Shown here one piece after another: positions 28,555-37,680 of a stretch of 64,000 nt of DNA. This DNA is from Pseudomonas sp. FP453 (GTDB taxonomy: Bacteria; Pseudomonadota; Gammaproteobacteria; Pseudomonadales; Pseudomonadaceae), in contig NZ_CP117435.1 in NCBI RefSeq assembly GCF_030687495.1, forward strand, positions 3,352,501-3,416,500, written 5' to 3'. A program made the position numbers and the translations under genes. Below the pieces are notes generated by a model. That model did not search any database. It was not told the origin of the DNA and saw only the letters and a program-made list of their open reading frames with translations. Every line of letters begins with the position of its first letter. Position 1 is the first letter of the stretch.

Positions 28555-29730
28555 TTATTGACGCACCAGGAATTTCAAATCACTGGGCGCATCGATCGGC
28601 ATTTTTTGCACGGTTTTACCGAGAAGGCCGGTCTTGGGGTCACGTTCGACCACCACGATTTCGTTACTTTTCTGGTTGGCGATCAGCAAGAACCTGCCGC
28701 TCGGGTCCAGGCTGAACTCACGCGGATGGTCGCCCTCTACCGAACGGCGTTGCAGTTCCTTGAGGTGCGCGGTGGCTGGGTCAATGCTGAACACCAGCAT
28801 TTGGTTGGCCGTACCACGGTTGCTCACATACAGGAACTTGCCGTCGCTGGACGCGTGCAGCGCAGCGCCTGCCTTGTCGGACACCGGCTGGCCAGCGGCG
28901 AAGTCCACCAGTTGGGTCTGGCTGAGCTGACCGTCGTGGTAATCGAACACCGCAACCTGGGCGCTCATCTCGGTGGTCAGCCAGGCGTGCTTGCCATCGG
29001 CGCTGAACAGCAAATGCCGTGGGCCGCTACCCGGTGGCAATTGCACCGACGCCGGGTTGGCCGGGGTCAGTGGCAACTCGTGGTTGGCCTCGGGGGCGTA
29101 GTGGTAGGCAAACACCTTGTCCGCGCCCAGGTCCTGCACAAACACGTACTTGCCATCCGGCGACGACACCACCGAATGCACATGGTTGGACGCCTGGCGC
29201 TCCGGGTTCACGCGGCTGGCCGGGTGCCCGCTCAACTGCACCGGAGGTGACAGCTTGCCACTGGCATCCACCGGCAGGATCGCCAGGCTACCGCCCGGAT
29301 CTTCCAGGACCGAATAGTTGGCGACCAACAGATAACGGCCATCGGCAGACAGGCTGGAGTGAGTCGGTTCGTTGCCCAGGCTTTGTACCTGGTTGATCAA
29401 GGTCAGTTGATGATCGCCGGGGGCAATGCTGTAGCTGCTGACACGCCCGACCGGATCTTTCTGGCCCGGACCGTTCTCATTCACTACAAACAGATGCTGC
29501 TGATCCTTGGAAACGGTCAGCCAGGACGGGTTGGCGGCCTTGGCGGCCAAGACAGGCTGGCCTTGGAACTTGCCGGTGCGGCTGTCGAACTGCAAGCGGT
29601 AGATGCCTTCGCTGGTGCCAGCGGTGTAGCTGCCCACCAACAGCTCATAGGTCTCGGCCGGCGCGGCCTGCACCGACATCGCCCCCACACTGCCTGCCAT
29701 CAGCAGGGGCCAGAATTTACGCAACATCAT
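28555..29730 (-). CDS. Exported lactonase-fold (seven-bladed propeller) protein
   Basis: 391 residues. Signal peptide (MMLRKFWPLLMAGSVGAMSVQA) followed by a YbhE/Pgl-type beta-propeller: LLVGSYTAGTSEGIYRL opening, repeated blades with SPDGKYVFVQDLG, SADGKHAW, SSDGKFLYVSNRG and SLDPSGRFLLIANQ. The family includes 6-phosphogluconolactonase, but export suggests another substrate, so pgl is not assigned. The start at 29730 is chosen because GAGGA lies 8 bases upstream and the signal peptide starts there; it overlaps the 3' end of the upstream gene by 14 bp. Confidence 0.87.
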   Translation of the reverse strand: MMLRKFWPLLMAGSVGAMSVQAAPAETYELLVGSYTAGTSEGIYRLQFDSRTGKFQGQPVLAAKAANPSWLTVSKDQQHLFVVNENGPGQKDPVGRVSSYSIAPGDHQLTLINQVQSLGNEPTHSSLSADGRYLLVANYSVLEDPGGSLAILPVDASGKLSPPVQLSGHPASRVNPERQASNHVHSVVSSPDGKYVFVQDLGADKVFAYHYAPEANHELPLTPANPASVQLPPGSGPRHLLFSADGKHAWLTTEMSAQVAVFDYHDGQLSQTQLVDFAAGQPVSDKAGAALHASSDGKFLYVSNRGTANQMLVFSIDPATAHLKELQRRSVEGDHPREFSLDPSGRFLLIANQKSNEIVVVERDPKTGLLGKTVQKMPIDAPSDLKFLVRQ

Positions 29731-30007
29731 CGGTGTCGTCCTCGTCGTCATTGTTGCCGGTGAACGCGCTCAGGCAGATCAGGCGGTGTTCGCCCGAATC
29801 GCCGACGAGGGTCCAGCTTTGCAGGGCGTCGTCAAACGTCGCGGCCTGCACCTGTTCCAGGCTGAAACTCCAGCGTTTTTCAGCACGGCCGTCCATGGCG
29901 GTGATCAGCAACTTCTGGGCATCGAGGCTGAAGTCAAACGCGTGCAGGCCATCGATTTCAAGCATGTCACTGGTGACAAGGACGGTGGTCAGGGTGTTGG
30001 CAGTCAT
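29717..30007 (-). CDS. Small hypothetical protein
   Basis: 96 residues, soluble, acidic C-terminus (NNDDEDDTDDVA). No recognised motif. The 3' end overlaps the start of the lactonase gene by 14 bp, implying translational coupling. An alternative TTG start lies 9 bases upstream. Function unknown. Confidence 0.7.
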   Translation of the reverse strand: MTANTLTTVLVTSDMLEIDGLHAFDFSLDAQKLLITAMDGRAEKRWSFSLEQVQAATFDDALQSWTLVGDSGEHRLICLSAFTGNNDDEDDTDDVA

Positions 30008-30120
30008 GGCAGTCAATCATCTACGGGAAAGCGCCAATGATAGCCCAGCAACGGCGGTGGAGCGCCGCTTTCGATGGGCGGGCAGCGACAAACACGCCGA
30101 AACAGACAGCCCGACCCCAC

Positions 30121-30148
30121 GCCGATCAAGGCATACGCCTTGATCGGC
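30121..30148. repeat. Perfect 12-bp hairpin in the promoter region of the toxin-like gene
   Basis: GCCGATCAAGGC, loop ATAC, GCCTTGATCGGC. It lies 106 bp upstream of the 1655-residue protein and 114 bp upstream of the divergent gene. No T-run follows on either strand, so it is not a clear terminator. Confidence 0.75.
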
Positions 30149-30253
30149 GACGCGCCGCGAAACAGTTGATAACGCATTGCCGACATCGGGGCGTGACCGG
30201 ACAGGTATTTTTCCCGGCGTACGTTTTGTCCCACAAGCAAAGGAAGCGCTTGC

Positions 30254-33200
30254 ATGCTATCGGTAAGAAACACGCCCAACACTTACACCGTCTCCCTGCC
30301 CGTGCAGTCACCGCCGCCCCCTGCAACGCCCGGCAACGAAACACTCCCCAAGCCCCACTCGCCGGCACCTCGCCCGAACCCGGCGCCCACGGGCCTCCAG
30401 CGCCAGTTGAATGCACCGCCCCAGCCAGACGCCACCGCCCTGGAAACCCGCGTGGCCGAGCATTTCGCTAGCCGTCCCAGCGTGCGTTCGGTGGTCGCCG
30501 GGCTTCTGACCGAGGCACTCAAGGCACAACACCCCAGCTTGAACATCGATGTCGCCAACACGTCCCTCGCCGTGCCAACCCAGGCCAGTACCTCGCAATA
30601 TGCGCTGACACCACTGCTGGACCTGGCCCTTGAACACCTGGCATCGGGTGCCGAGCTGGATTTCTCCAATCGCTTCGGCCAGCCCTGCAAGTGGATCAAC
30701 ACCACCCACTACAACTTCCTCAGCGTCAAGGATGATGCGAGCCAGCCAACACTGCCGCTGGACATGCAAGCGGTCGAACTGGCCATACGCGCCCTGCGCC
30801 CCAATCTGCAGGCCGCCTTTGCCGAAGCGCTGACGGCCTATTGGGACCAGGACGCCTTTCCCCCAACACCCAACGGCGCGCGCACCAGCCAGTGGTCGTG
30901 GCTCGGCGACACCCTGCACAACACGCTGCGCATCGCCGGTCTCCAGCAACCGGGGCTGGATGACCTGCAACGCCAGACGCTCGACCAGGTCACGCGCTAC
31001 CCCGATGCCACGGAGCGTACAAACGCCTTCGGCACCTCGGTAGCCAAGGTGTATGCGCTGGAGTCGAGCCTGAGCAAGGGCGATAGCCATTCCCGGGTGC
31101 TCAGCCCAGACCTGCTGATCACCCGCGAAGTCGATGGCCGCCAGATCGTGCTTCACACCTCGGCCGCCGGCGTGGTGACGCCCTACGATTCCCTCGAGGC
31201 CTTTGCCACCGCATGGCAACGCCAGCTCAGCGAACAGTTCGTGTTCGACCGGTTGGACTGGAAGCGCGTGGAACTCACCGGCCCGGTGTTTGCAACCCAG
31301 GCTGCCCTCGTTCTCAACGGGCAATTGCAAAACCTGGAGGCCATACAACTGCCCGCCAACGCCAGCGTCGAAGCGCTGGAGCAACTGTTCGCCCAAGCCA
31401 GCGCCACGGCCCCGTCATTCATCGGCGCCCTGAGCCCAGCCGCCACCACGCTTGAGTACATGGCCCGCAACATGCCGGCCTGGCTCACCCAAGCCAGCGA
31501 AGCCGAGCGCTTTGCCTACCGGCGCCACACCCTGGCACTGGCCAGCAGTGTGCAGCGCAATCACGGGCGTACGTTTCTTACGGACATACCGGACATCCGC
31601 ACCTATGCCGAACAACAACTCGACGCCCGCCTGGCAGCCAAGGGCTATAAGGCCAAGGACCTGGAGGTCACCTTCAAGGTAGCGGTGGGCACCCTGGGGA
31701 GTGGCTACATCGAGCCAGTGAAGATGAGCCTGGTACAGATGGCCCTGGAAAACCTCGCCGGACTGCCCAAGGGTCAGATGGAGATTCGCCTGCGCGGCCA
31801 GCCGGTCAATGACCCCACACTGGCCCAGGACCTCAAGGACCTGATCAGTGAGGTCGATATCGGCAAGCACTACCCCGCCTTGCTGGAACAGCATTTGGCG
31901 GGTGACAGCGCGCAGTCCAGGGAGCGCCTGGCGTTGTTCGCCGAGCAGGTGCCCATCCAGCTCGCCATGCAGGCCAGCGAACTCAAACTCAAGGGCCAGG
32001 CCGGCCTGACGGCGCAAGGCGTACAGTTTGTCGAAGCGGTGACCCGCCCCGGCGCCGGCAGCCGTCAGGTCGATGGCTTGGACCTCACCGTGCGCCCGCT
32101 GGCGTTCCTGCGCAAACCCGGGGCAACGCCGGATGTGGTCGAGAACATGTTTCTGATCGAGCCGAAAAACGTCGAAAAAGGCCCGCACATCCTCTACCGC
32201 CCGCAGCTCTCGCCGCCATTGCAAGAGTTCGCCAGCCGCGCGGCCTTGCTGAGTGCGATCCAGCAACCCGGCCCGTTGCAGCAAAGCATCCTGGCCTGGT
32301 TGCCGGACGCCAAGACCCGTGCGGTGTATGGCAATGGCGGTTTTCACACGCCACACATCGCCCACTACAGTGTGTTCAACGAATTCGATGCCCCCGCCAC
32401 ACCGGGGCCGACCACCCTGGCCGTCGATGGCTATGACGCGGCCGCCACGCTGGCTCGCGACGTGGACCGCGGCGACCTGATGAAGCACCTGTTCAATGCC
32501 AATGCCCATAGCCTGGTCAACCTCGCCAAGGACCAATCGACGTCCGATGCCGAAAGCCGCTGGGCGTCCCACAAGGAACTCGGCTGGTTACTGTTCAATA
32601 CGCTGTTGCCGGTATTGCAGGGCCCCGGCGCCATGGCCGGTTGGCTGGTGCAACTGGCCAGCGTGGAGAACGATATCCAGCAGGCCAGTGAGACCGCCAA
32701 CCCCGACCCCACAGCCGCCATGGTGGATTTGCTGGTAAATGTGGGTACGTTGTTGAGCCATACCACGGCAAACGCGGTCAAGCCGCGTCCATTGGGCAGT
32801 ATTCCCTTTGCCGACCGCCCAGAAGTCAACGTGCCCCTGCGTCGCGGTGGCGAAGCCAGCACCGGCCACCCCGCGACAATCCATCAGGCCGCTGTCGGCA
32901 CGGCCTTGGCCGCTGTTTCAACGCCTTTCGATTTCGCCTTTTCCAGCGCCGGCGTGCTCACACCCGCGCAGCGTGCGCATATTCAAAGCTTCAGCGTGCC
33001 CACCCCTGCCGGGCATGCAACGCCCATCGCCAGCGGCCCGCTGAAAGGCCTGTATTCCATTGAGAGCACACTGCACGCACGCATCGACAACCACTGGTAC
33101 CGGGTGGCGAGGGACCTGGATGGACTGTTTGTCATCGATGAGCAGGACAAGGCCCGCACAGGGCCACCGCTGAAAGCCGATACTCAAGGCCACTGGCAAT

Positions 33201-35221
33201 TTGATACACGCCCGAAACTCAAAGGCGGCATGCCCCGTTCCGGTGCCCGCATGAAGGCCACAGTGGACAAGAATGTCGAAGTCACCAAAGCCATGCTCGC
33301 CAAGTACGCAGATGAATTGATCGCGGCGCAGCCCGTGGCCATTGCCACGGAAGTTGCCGACAGGCACCTGGTCGAGACCGAACGTTCACTGCACCAGTCC
33401 AACAAGACACTGCAAACCCTGTGGGGCCTGGCCAGCAACAGCGAGCGTGGCGCTGAATTCAACGATCGATATCAGGCAGAACTGGCCCGCAACCGGCAGC
33501 TACTGGCGTTACAACGCACCCGCTTCACCCTTTACGAACAACAGATCGACAAGCTCACCCACTTGCGCAAAAACGCAATCCAGGCGCTGACCCCCGAAAC
33601 CCCTGCCATGGATTTCAACATCTTCAAGGAAAAACGTTCCGAGGCGTATCAGGAAATCGCCGAAACCCTGCGTTCGCTCAACACCGACTACCTGTACATC
33701 GGCGAAGAATTTTCCCATGCCAGTACCGGTGAGCCCCTGAACGACCTTATCGAAAGAACCCGTATCAACGCACCTGGGGCCTATACGCAGTTGATCCAAA
33801 GCCTGAGTGACCGCGTCGAAAATATCGAGCATCTCATACGCCTGTCAGACACCTATGCCCAACTGCTGGATGAATGGAAGAGTGACTCGCCCCATGGCAA
33901 AAAACAGGCCGCTGCGTTTATCAGGGCAAACGATCAACCACCGATCAATCAGGCGTTGTTTGCCCGCCTGGAACGCATGAGCACCCTGCGCGAGTTAAGC
34001 ATTGACCGCAGCACCGATATCGAGTCACCGCAAGAAGCGTTCCTGATTGATCGCTTCAACCGAGCCGACCTCAATACCATCGCAACCTCCCACATCGAAC
34101 TGCAAGAGCATGAGGGCTATACCGCGGAAGAACGCATTGCCGTACTTGGCAGCCTGATTGACCAATACAAGGGTGAGCTGAACAACTTCCAGGCGTTGCA
34201 GGAGATGGGTTCGAAACGGCTCAGGCCGGTCTACAGCGAGCGTTTCGCCGAGGCCCTTCGTCAGGTGATTACCCAGGCGCAGGCTGAACTGGCCGACCTT
34301 GTTCGCGAAGAGCAACACCTCTCCCCCATCGTGAAACGGCGCAAGGACCGTCCGCACAAGGCGCAGAATAAACAAGTCTTCAAGACCCGCGACAAGCAAA
34401 CCCTGGTCGGTACGCTGCGTGCGGCAGCGCCAGGCCAGGACATTCAGATTATCGATGTGCTCAACCCGCAGACCGGTCTGCCGGTTACCAGCTACAGCTG
34501 GCACACCAGCGAAGGCGAGTGGGTACAGATAATCCGCAATGACCCGGTCAAGCCTGCGCCGGCTCCACTCCTAAAGCCACTGGCAAGCTACGCCAACGAC
34601 GCGCGCAAGCTGATGGATGGACAGGCCGAGATCGAACGCAGCATCCAATACCAGAAAAAGAAGCTGGATGACCCAACCCGCCGGGAAAGCGTGAGCCCCA
34701 GCGACTGGAGCGACATGCTGGAAAACCAGGCCCGGAACCTGGATCGCCTCGCCCAGCAGGCTGAGGCGAGCCATCAGGACAACAGTGAAACGGCCCCGCT
34801 GCTGGCCCTGTGGCGCAACGCCGCCAACGACATGCGCCAACGCGCGATCATGCATCGCTGCGACGGCTACCTTCGCCAGCCCCCGCGTCCGGAAAACATC
34901 GAATACCTATGGACGCACGGGCGTGTCGATATCGGCCTGGTTGCCCGGGACAAGCCGCTCAAGGGCAAGGATTTTCTCACCGAGTACGCTGTGCGCGAGA
35001 AAAACGGCCCGGGCGTTCTTTGGTATGCGCACTTCCATTACCCGACACAGGACACCCCGCGCGCAGACTACAGCGCAGCCCACCTGAAGCTGCCCGAGCA
35101 ACGCTACCTCACGCAAAAGGACCTGGTGACCCAGGCGGGGAAGGATGACAAGCGCATCGACAGCATCTTGCGTGCGAAAATCAAGCCACCACTGGACGAG
35201 AAGCTGTTCCTGAAACTGTGA
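30254..35221 (+). CDS. Very large dermonecrotic-toxin-like protein (DUF6543 type)
   Basis: 1655 residues, single gene. The N-terminal 60 residues are Pro-rich and disordered, without a classical signal peptide. The region from about 70 (RVAEHFASRPSVRSVVAGLL) through the TTHYNFLSVK segment resembles the 'dermonecrotic toxin' domain of Pseudomonas DUF6543 proteins (recall, not searched). A hydrophobic stretch near 775-800 (LLFNTLLPVLQGPG) could be membrane-active. Long charged helical stretches fill about 1030-1500. A C-terminal block (YLWTHGRVDIGLVARDKPLK, then GPGVLWYAHFHYP) recurs in these proteins. AAGGAAG lies seven bases before the ATG. No immunity, chaperone or secretion gene is adjacent. 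Enzymatic activity is not identifiable. Confidence 0.75.
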   Translation: MLSVRNTPNTYTVSLPVQSPPPPATPGNETLPKPHSPAPRPNPAPTGLQRQLNAPPQPDATALETRVAEHFASRPSVRSVVAGLLTEALKAQHPSLNIDVANTSLAVPTQASTSQYALTPLLDLALEHLASGAELDFSNRFGQPCKWINTTHYNFLSVKDDASQPTLPLDMQAVELAIRALRPNLQAAFAEALTAYWDQDAFPPTPNGARTSQWSWLGDTLHNTLRIAGLQQPGLDDLQRQTLDQVTRYPDATERTNAFGTSVAKVYALESSLSKGDSHSRVLSPDLLITREVDGRQIVLHTSAAGVVTPYDSLEAFATAWQRQLSEQFVFDRLDWKRVELTGPVFATQAALVLNGQLQNLEAIQLPANASVEALEQLFAQASATAPSFIGALSPAATTLEYMARNMPAWLTQASEAERFAYRRHTLALASSVQRNHGRTFLTDIPDIRTYAEQQLDARLAAKGYKAKDLEVTFKVAVGTLGSGYIEPVKMSLVQMALENLAGLPKGQMEIRLRGQPVNDPTLAQDLKDLISEVDIGKHYPALLEQHLAGDSAQSRERLALFAEQVPIQLAMQASELKLKGQAGLTAQGVQFVEAVTRPGAGSRQVDGLDLTVRPLAFLRKPGATPDVVENMFLIEPKNVEKGPHILYRPQLSPPLQEFASRAALLSAIQQPGPLQQSILAWLPDAKTRAVYGNGGFHTPHIAHYSVFNEFDAPATPGPTTLAVDGYDAAATLARDVDRGDLMKHLFNANAHSLVNLAKDQSTSDAESRWASHKELGWLLFNTLLPVLQGPGAMAGWLVQLASVENDIQQASETANPDPTAAMVDLLVNVGTLLSHTTANAVKPRPLGSIPFADRPEVNVPLRRGGEASTGHPATIHQAAVGTALAAVSTPFDFAFSSAGVLTPAQRAHIQSFSVPTPAGHATPIASGPLKGLYSIESTLHARIDNHWYRVARDLDGLFVIDEQDKARTGPPLKADTQGHWQFDTRPKLKGGMPRSGARMKATVDKNVEVTKAMLAKYADELIAAQPVAIATEVADRHLVETERSLHQSNKTLQTLWGLASNSERGAEFNDRYQAELARNRQLLALQRTRFTLYEQQIDKLTHLRKNAIQALTPETPAMDFNIFKEKRSEAYQEIAETLRSLNTDYLYIGEEFSHASTGEPLNDLIERTRINAPGAYTQLIQSLSDRVENIEHLIRLSDTYAQLLDEWKSDSPHGKKQAAAFIRANDQPPINQALFARLERMSTLRELSIDRSTDIESPQEAFLIDRFNRADLNTIATSHIELQEHEGYTAEERIAVLGSLIDQYKGELNNFQALQEMGSKRLRPVYSERFAEALRQVITQAQAELADLVREEQHLSPIVKRRKDRPHKAQNKQVFKTRDKQTLVGTLRAAAPGQDIQIIDVLNPQTGLPVTSYSWHTSEGEWVQIIRNDPVKPAPAPLLKPLASYANDARKLMDGQAEIERSIQYQKKKLDDPTRRESVSPSDWSDMLENQARNLDRLAQQAEASHQDNSETAPLLALWRNAANDMRQRAIMHRCDGYLRQPPRPENIEYLWTHGRVDIGLVARDKPLKGKDFLTEYAVREKNGPGVLWYAHFHYPTQDTPRADYSAAHLKLPEQRYLTQKDLVTQAGKDDKRIDSILRAKIKPPLDEKLFLKL

Positions 35222-35231
35222 CCTGAACGAC

Positions 35232-35260
35232 GACGGGGGAAGCCAATGGCTTCCCCCGTC
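35232..35260 (+). terminator. Strong stem-loop terminator after the toxin-like gene
   Basis: GACGGGGGAAGCC, loop AAT, GGCTTCCCCCGTC, then ATGTTTC. A 13-bp perfect stem 11 bp past the stop. It sits between convergent genes and may serve both. Confidence 0.8.
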
Positions 35261-35286
35261 ATGTTTCAGCTACCCCACTCCATGGC

Positions 35287-37662
35287 TCAGTGGGCAAACA
35301 ACGAGTTGCCCTTCTGCCCCGCCAGTTTCTCGGGCTTGATCAGGAACCGCGCCAGTGCCGGCAACAGCCACAGCGCACCGAACATGTTCCACAGCAACAT
35401 GAAGGTCAGCATCAGGCCCATGTCGGCCTGGAACTTGATCGCCGAGAAGATCCAGGTGCACACGCCGATCGCCAGGCACAAGCCGGTGAACAGCACGGCT
35501 TTACCGGTGGACTTGAGTGTCTGGTAATACGCCTCTTGCAGGGGCAAACCGGCACGCAGGAAGCTTTCCAGGCGGCTGTAGATATAGATGCCGTAGTCCA
35601 CGCCAATCCCCACACCCAGGGCCACCACCGGCAAGGTCGCGACCTTGACGCCGATGCCCATGAACGCCATCAACGCGTTGCCCAGTACCGACGTCAGCAC
35701 CAGCGGCAGCACGATGCACAGGGTCGCCGCCCACGAGCGGAAGGTGATCATGCACATGGTTGCGACGCACAGGTACACCAGGATCAGGATGGTCAGTTCC
35801 GACTCCTTGATCACCTCGTTGGTCGCCGCTTCAATCCCGGCATTACCAGCGGCAAGGATGAATTCCAGGCCATCCTTGTTGTTCTCCTTGGCAAATTCCT
35901 GCACCGCATGCACCGCGCGGTCGAGGGTTTCGGCCTTGTGGTCGTTGAGGAACACCAGCACCGGCGCCAGGGAGCAATTGTTGTTGTACAGGCCATCGGC
36001 ACGGGAGATCGAGCTGTTCAATACATCGGGGTTGCGCGACAGGGTTTCCCATTTCAGGTTGCCCTCGTTCATGCCCTTGATCATCTGCTTGGACACGGTC
36101 ACCAACGAGATCGCCGACTGCACGCCCTCGGTGTTCTGCATCTTCCACATCAACTGGTCGATGGGCGCCATGGCTTCATAACGCGAACAGCCTTCGGCAG
36201 CGGTCTTGACCATCACCACCAACACATCGGAACTGGTGGAGTAGTTGCTGATGATGAAGTTGTTGTCTTTGTTGTAGCGCGAATCGGGGCGCAGTTCCGG
36301 CGCGCCCTGATCGAGGTCGCCGATCTTCAGGTTCTGGCTGTACCAGAGGCCGCCGCCAAAGGCGACCAGGGCCAGGGCGATGGAGATCGGGGCGACTTTC
36401 GGGCTGGCAAAATTCGACAGCAGGCGCCAGAACGAGTGTTCGCGGTTCGCGTCTTTCTTGCTCTTGGCGATGGCGCGCTTGCTGATGCCGACGTAGGAAA
36501 TCGCCACCGGCAGCAGGATCAGGTTGGTGAACACGATCACGGCCACACCGATGGACGCACCGATGGCCAGTTCGCGGATCACGCCGATATCGATGATCAG
36601 CAGGGTAATAAAGCCCACCGCATCCGCCAGAATCGCGATCATCCCCGGCAGGAACAACTGGCGGAACGTGCGTCGCGCCGCCGTCAGCGCGTTGTCGGCC
36701 TCACTGGATTGCAGGGCGATCCCGTTGATCTTCTGCACGCCGTGGGAAATACCGATGGCAAAGATCAGGAACGGCACCAGCATCGAATACGGATCGAGGC
36801 CGAAACCGAAAAAGTGCATCAGGCCCAATTGCCAGATCACCGCCACCAACGTGGTGCTCAGTACGGCGATAGTGCTGCGCAGGCAGTTGGTGAACCACAG
36901 CAGCAGGATCAGGGTAATGACAAACGCGATGCCGAAGAACATCACCACCATCACCAGGCCATCGATCAGGTCACCGACCTTCTTGGCGAAACCGACGATG
37001 TGGATCTTGACGTTGGGGTTCTGCGCCTCGAACTTGTCGCGGATCTTGTCTTCGAGTTCATGGGAGAACTTGCGATAGTCCAGGGCCAGCAACTTGCCCT
37101 GGTCCTGCGGGTCCGGGTAGGCCTCCAACAACGGGATATCGACGATGCTCGACTTGAAATCGTTGGACACCAGGCGCCCGACCTGGCCGGACTTGAGCAC
37201 GTTGTTACGCAGCTGATCGAGGCTTTCCGGCGAGCCGTTGTAGCTCTGCGGGATCACCTCACCGCCGGCAAAGCCCTCTTCGGTCACTTCGGTCCAGCGC
37301 ACGCTGGGGCTCCACAGCGACTTGAGGCCCGAACGATCGACGCCGGAGATGTAGAACACCTCGTCGTTGATCTGCCGCAGGGTCTCCATGTATTCCTTCG
37401 TAAAGATGTCACCGTCCTTCGCTTCTACCGAGATGCGCACCGTGTTGCCCAGGTTCGCCAGGTCGTTGCGGTGCTCCATCATCTTCTCGATGAAGGGGTG
37501 CTTGAGGGGGATCATCTTTTCAAAGCTGGTGGACGGGCGAATCAACGTCGCCTGCCAGAACAGGAAAATGCTCACCAACAGGCAGATCACGATCACTGCC
37601 GGGCGGTTGTTGAAGATCAGGCGCTCAAGAAAGGTCGCTTTATCGTTGTGATGACTGCTCAT
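35287..37662 (-). CDS. MMPL/RND-superfamily transporter
   Basis: 791-residue inner-membrane RND permease of the MMPL type (COG1033-like). A single N-terminal helix (about 18-35) is followed by a large periplasmic domain and a cluster of helices (about 220-420); the pattern then repeats, ending with the second helical cluster (about 620-780). Such proteins export lipids or hydrophobic compounds. It lies 18 bp behind an exported YCF48-like propeller gene, a pairing repeatedly seen in Pseudomonas (recall). Neighbouring fatty-acid genes suggest a lipid or hydrophobic cargo (inference). Confidence 0.9.
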   Translation of the reverse strand: MSSHHNDKATFLERLIFNNRPAVIVICLLVSIFLFWQATLIRPSTSFEKMIPLKHPFIEKMMEHRNDLANLGNTVRISVEAKDGDIFTKEYMETLRQINDEVFYISGVDRSGLKSLWSPSVRWTEVTEEGFAGGEVIPQSYNGSPESLDQLRNNVLKSGQVGRLVSNDFKSSIVDIPLLEAYPDPQDQGKLLALDYRKFSHELEDKIRDKFEAQNPNVKIHIVGFAKKVGDLIDGLVMVVMFFGIAFVITLILLLWFTNCLRSTIAVLSTTLVAVIWQLGLMHFFGFGLDPYSMLVPFLIFAIGISHGVQKINGIALQSSEADNALTAARRTFRQLFLPGMIAILADAVGFITLLIIDIGVIRELAIGASIGVAVIVFTNLILLPVAISYVGISKRAIAKSKKDANREHSFWRLLSNFASPKVAPISIALALVAFGGGLWYSQNLKIGDLDQGAPELRPDSRYNKDNNFIISNYSTSSDVLVVMVKTAAEGCSRYEAMAPIDQLMWKMQNTEGVQSAISLVTVSKQMIKGMNEGNLKWETLSRNPDVLNSSISRADGLYNNNCSLAPVLVFLNDHKAETLDRAVHAVQEFAKENNKDGLEFILAAGNAGIEAATNEVIKESELTILILVYLCVATMCMITFRSWAATLCIVLPLVLTSVLGNALMAFMGIGVKVATLPVVALGVGIGVDYGIYIYSRLESFLRAGLPLQEAYYQTLKSTGKAVLFTGLCLAIGVCTWIFSAIKFQADMGLMLTFMLLWNMFGALWLLPALARFLIKPEKLAGQKGNSLFAH

Positions 37663-37680
37663 TGAATCCCCGCCTTCTTA

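Noticed and set aside
28555..29730. Naming the propeller protein 6-phosphogluconolactonase (pgl)
   Set aside because: It has a signal peptide, so it acts outside the cytoplasm where 6-phosphogluconolactone is not found.
35290..37665. A 791-codon open frame opposite the MMPL transporter gene
   Set aside because: Same shadow effect: a Gln/His/Arg-rich translation, while the minus strand encodes a clear RND permease.
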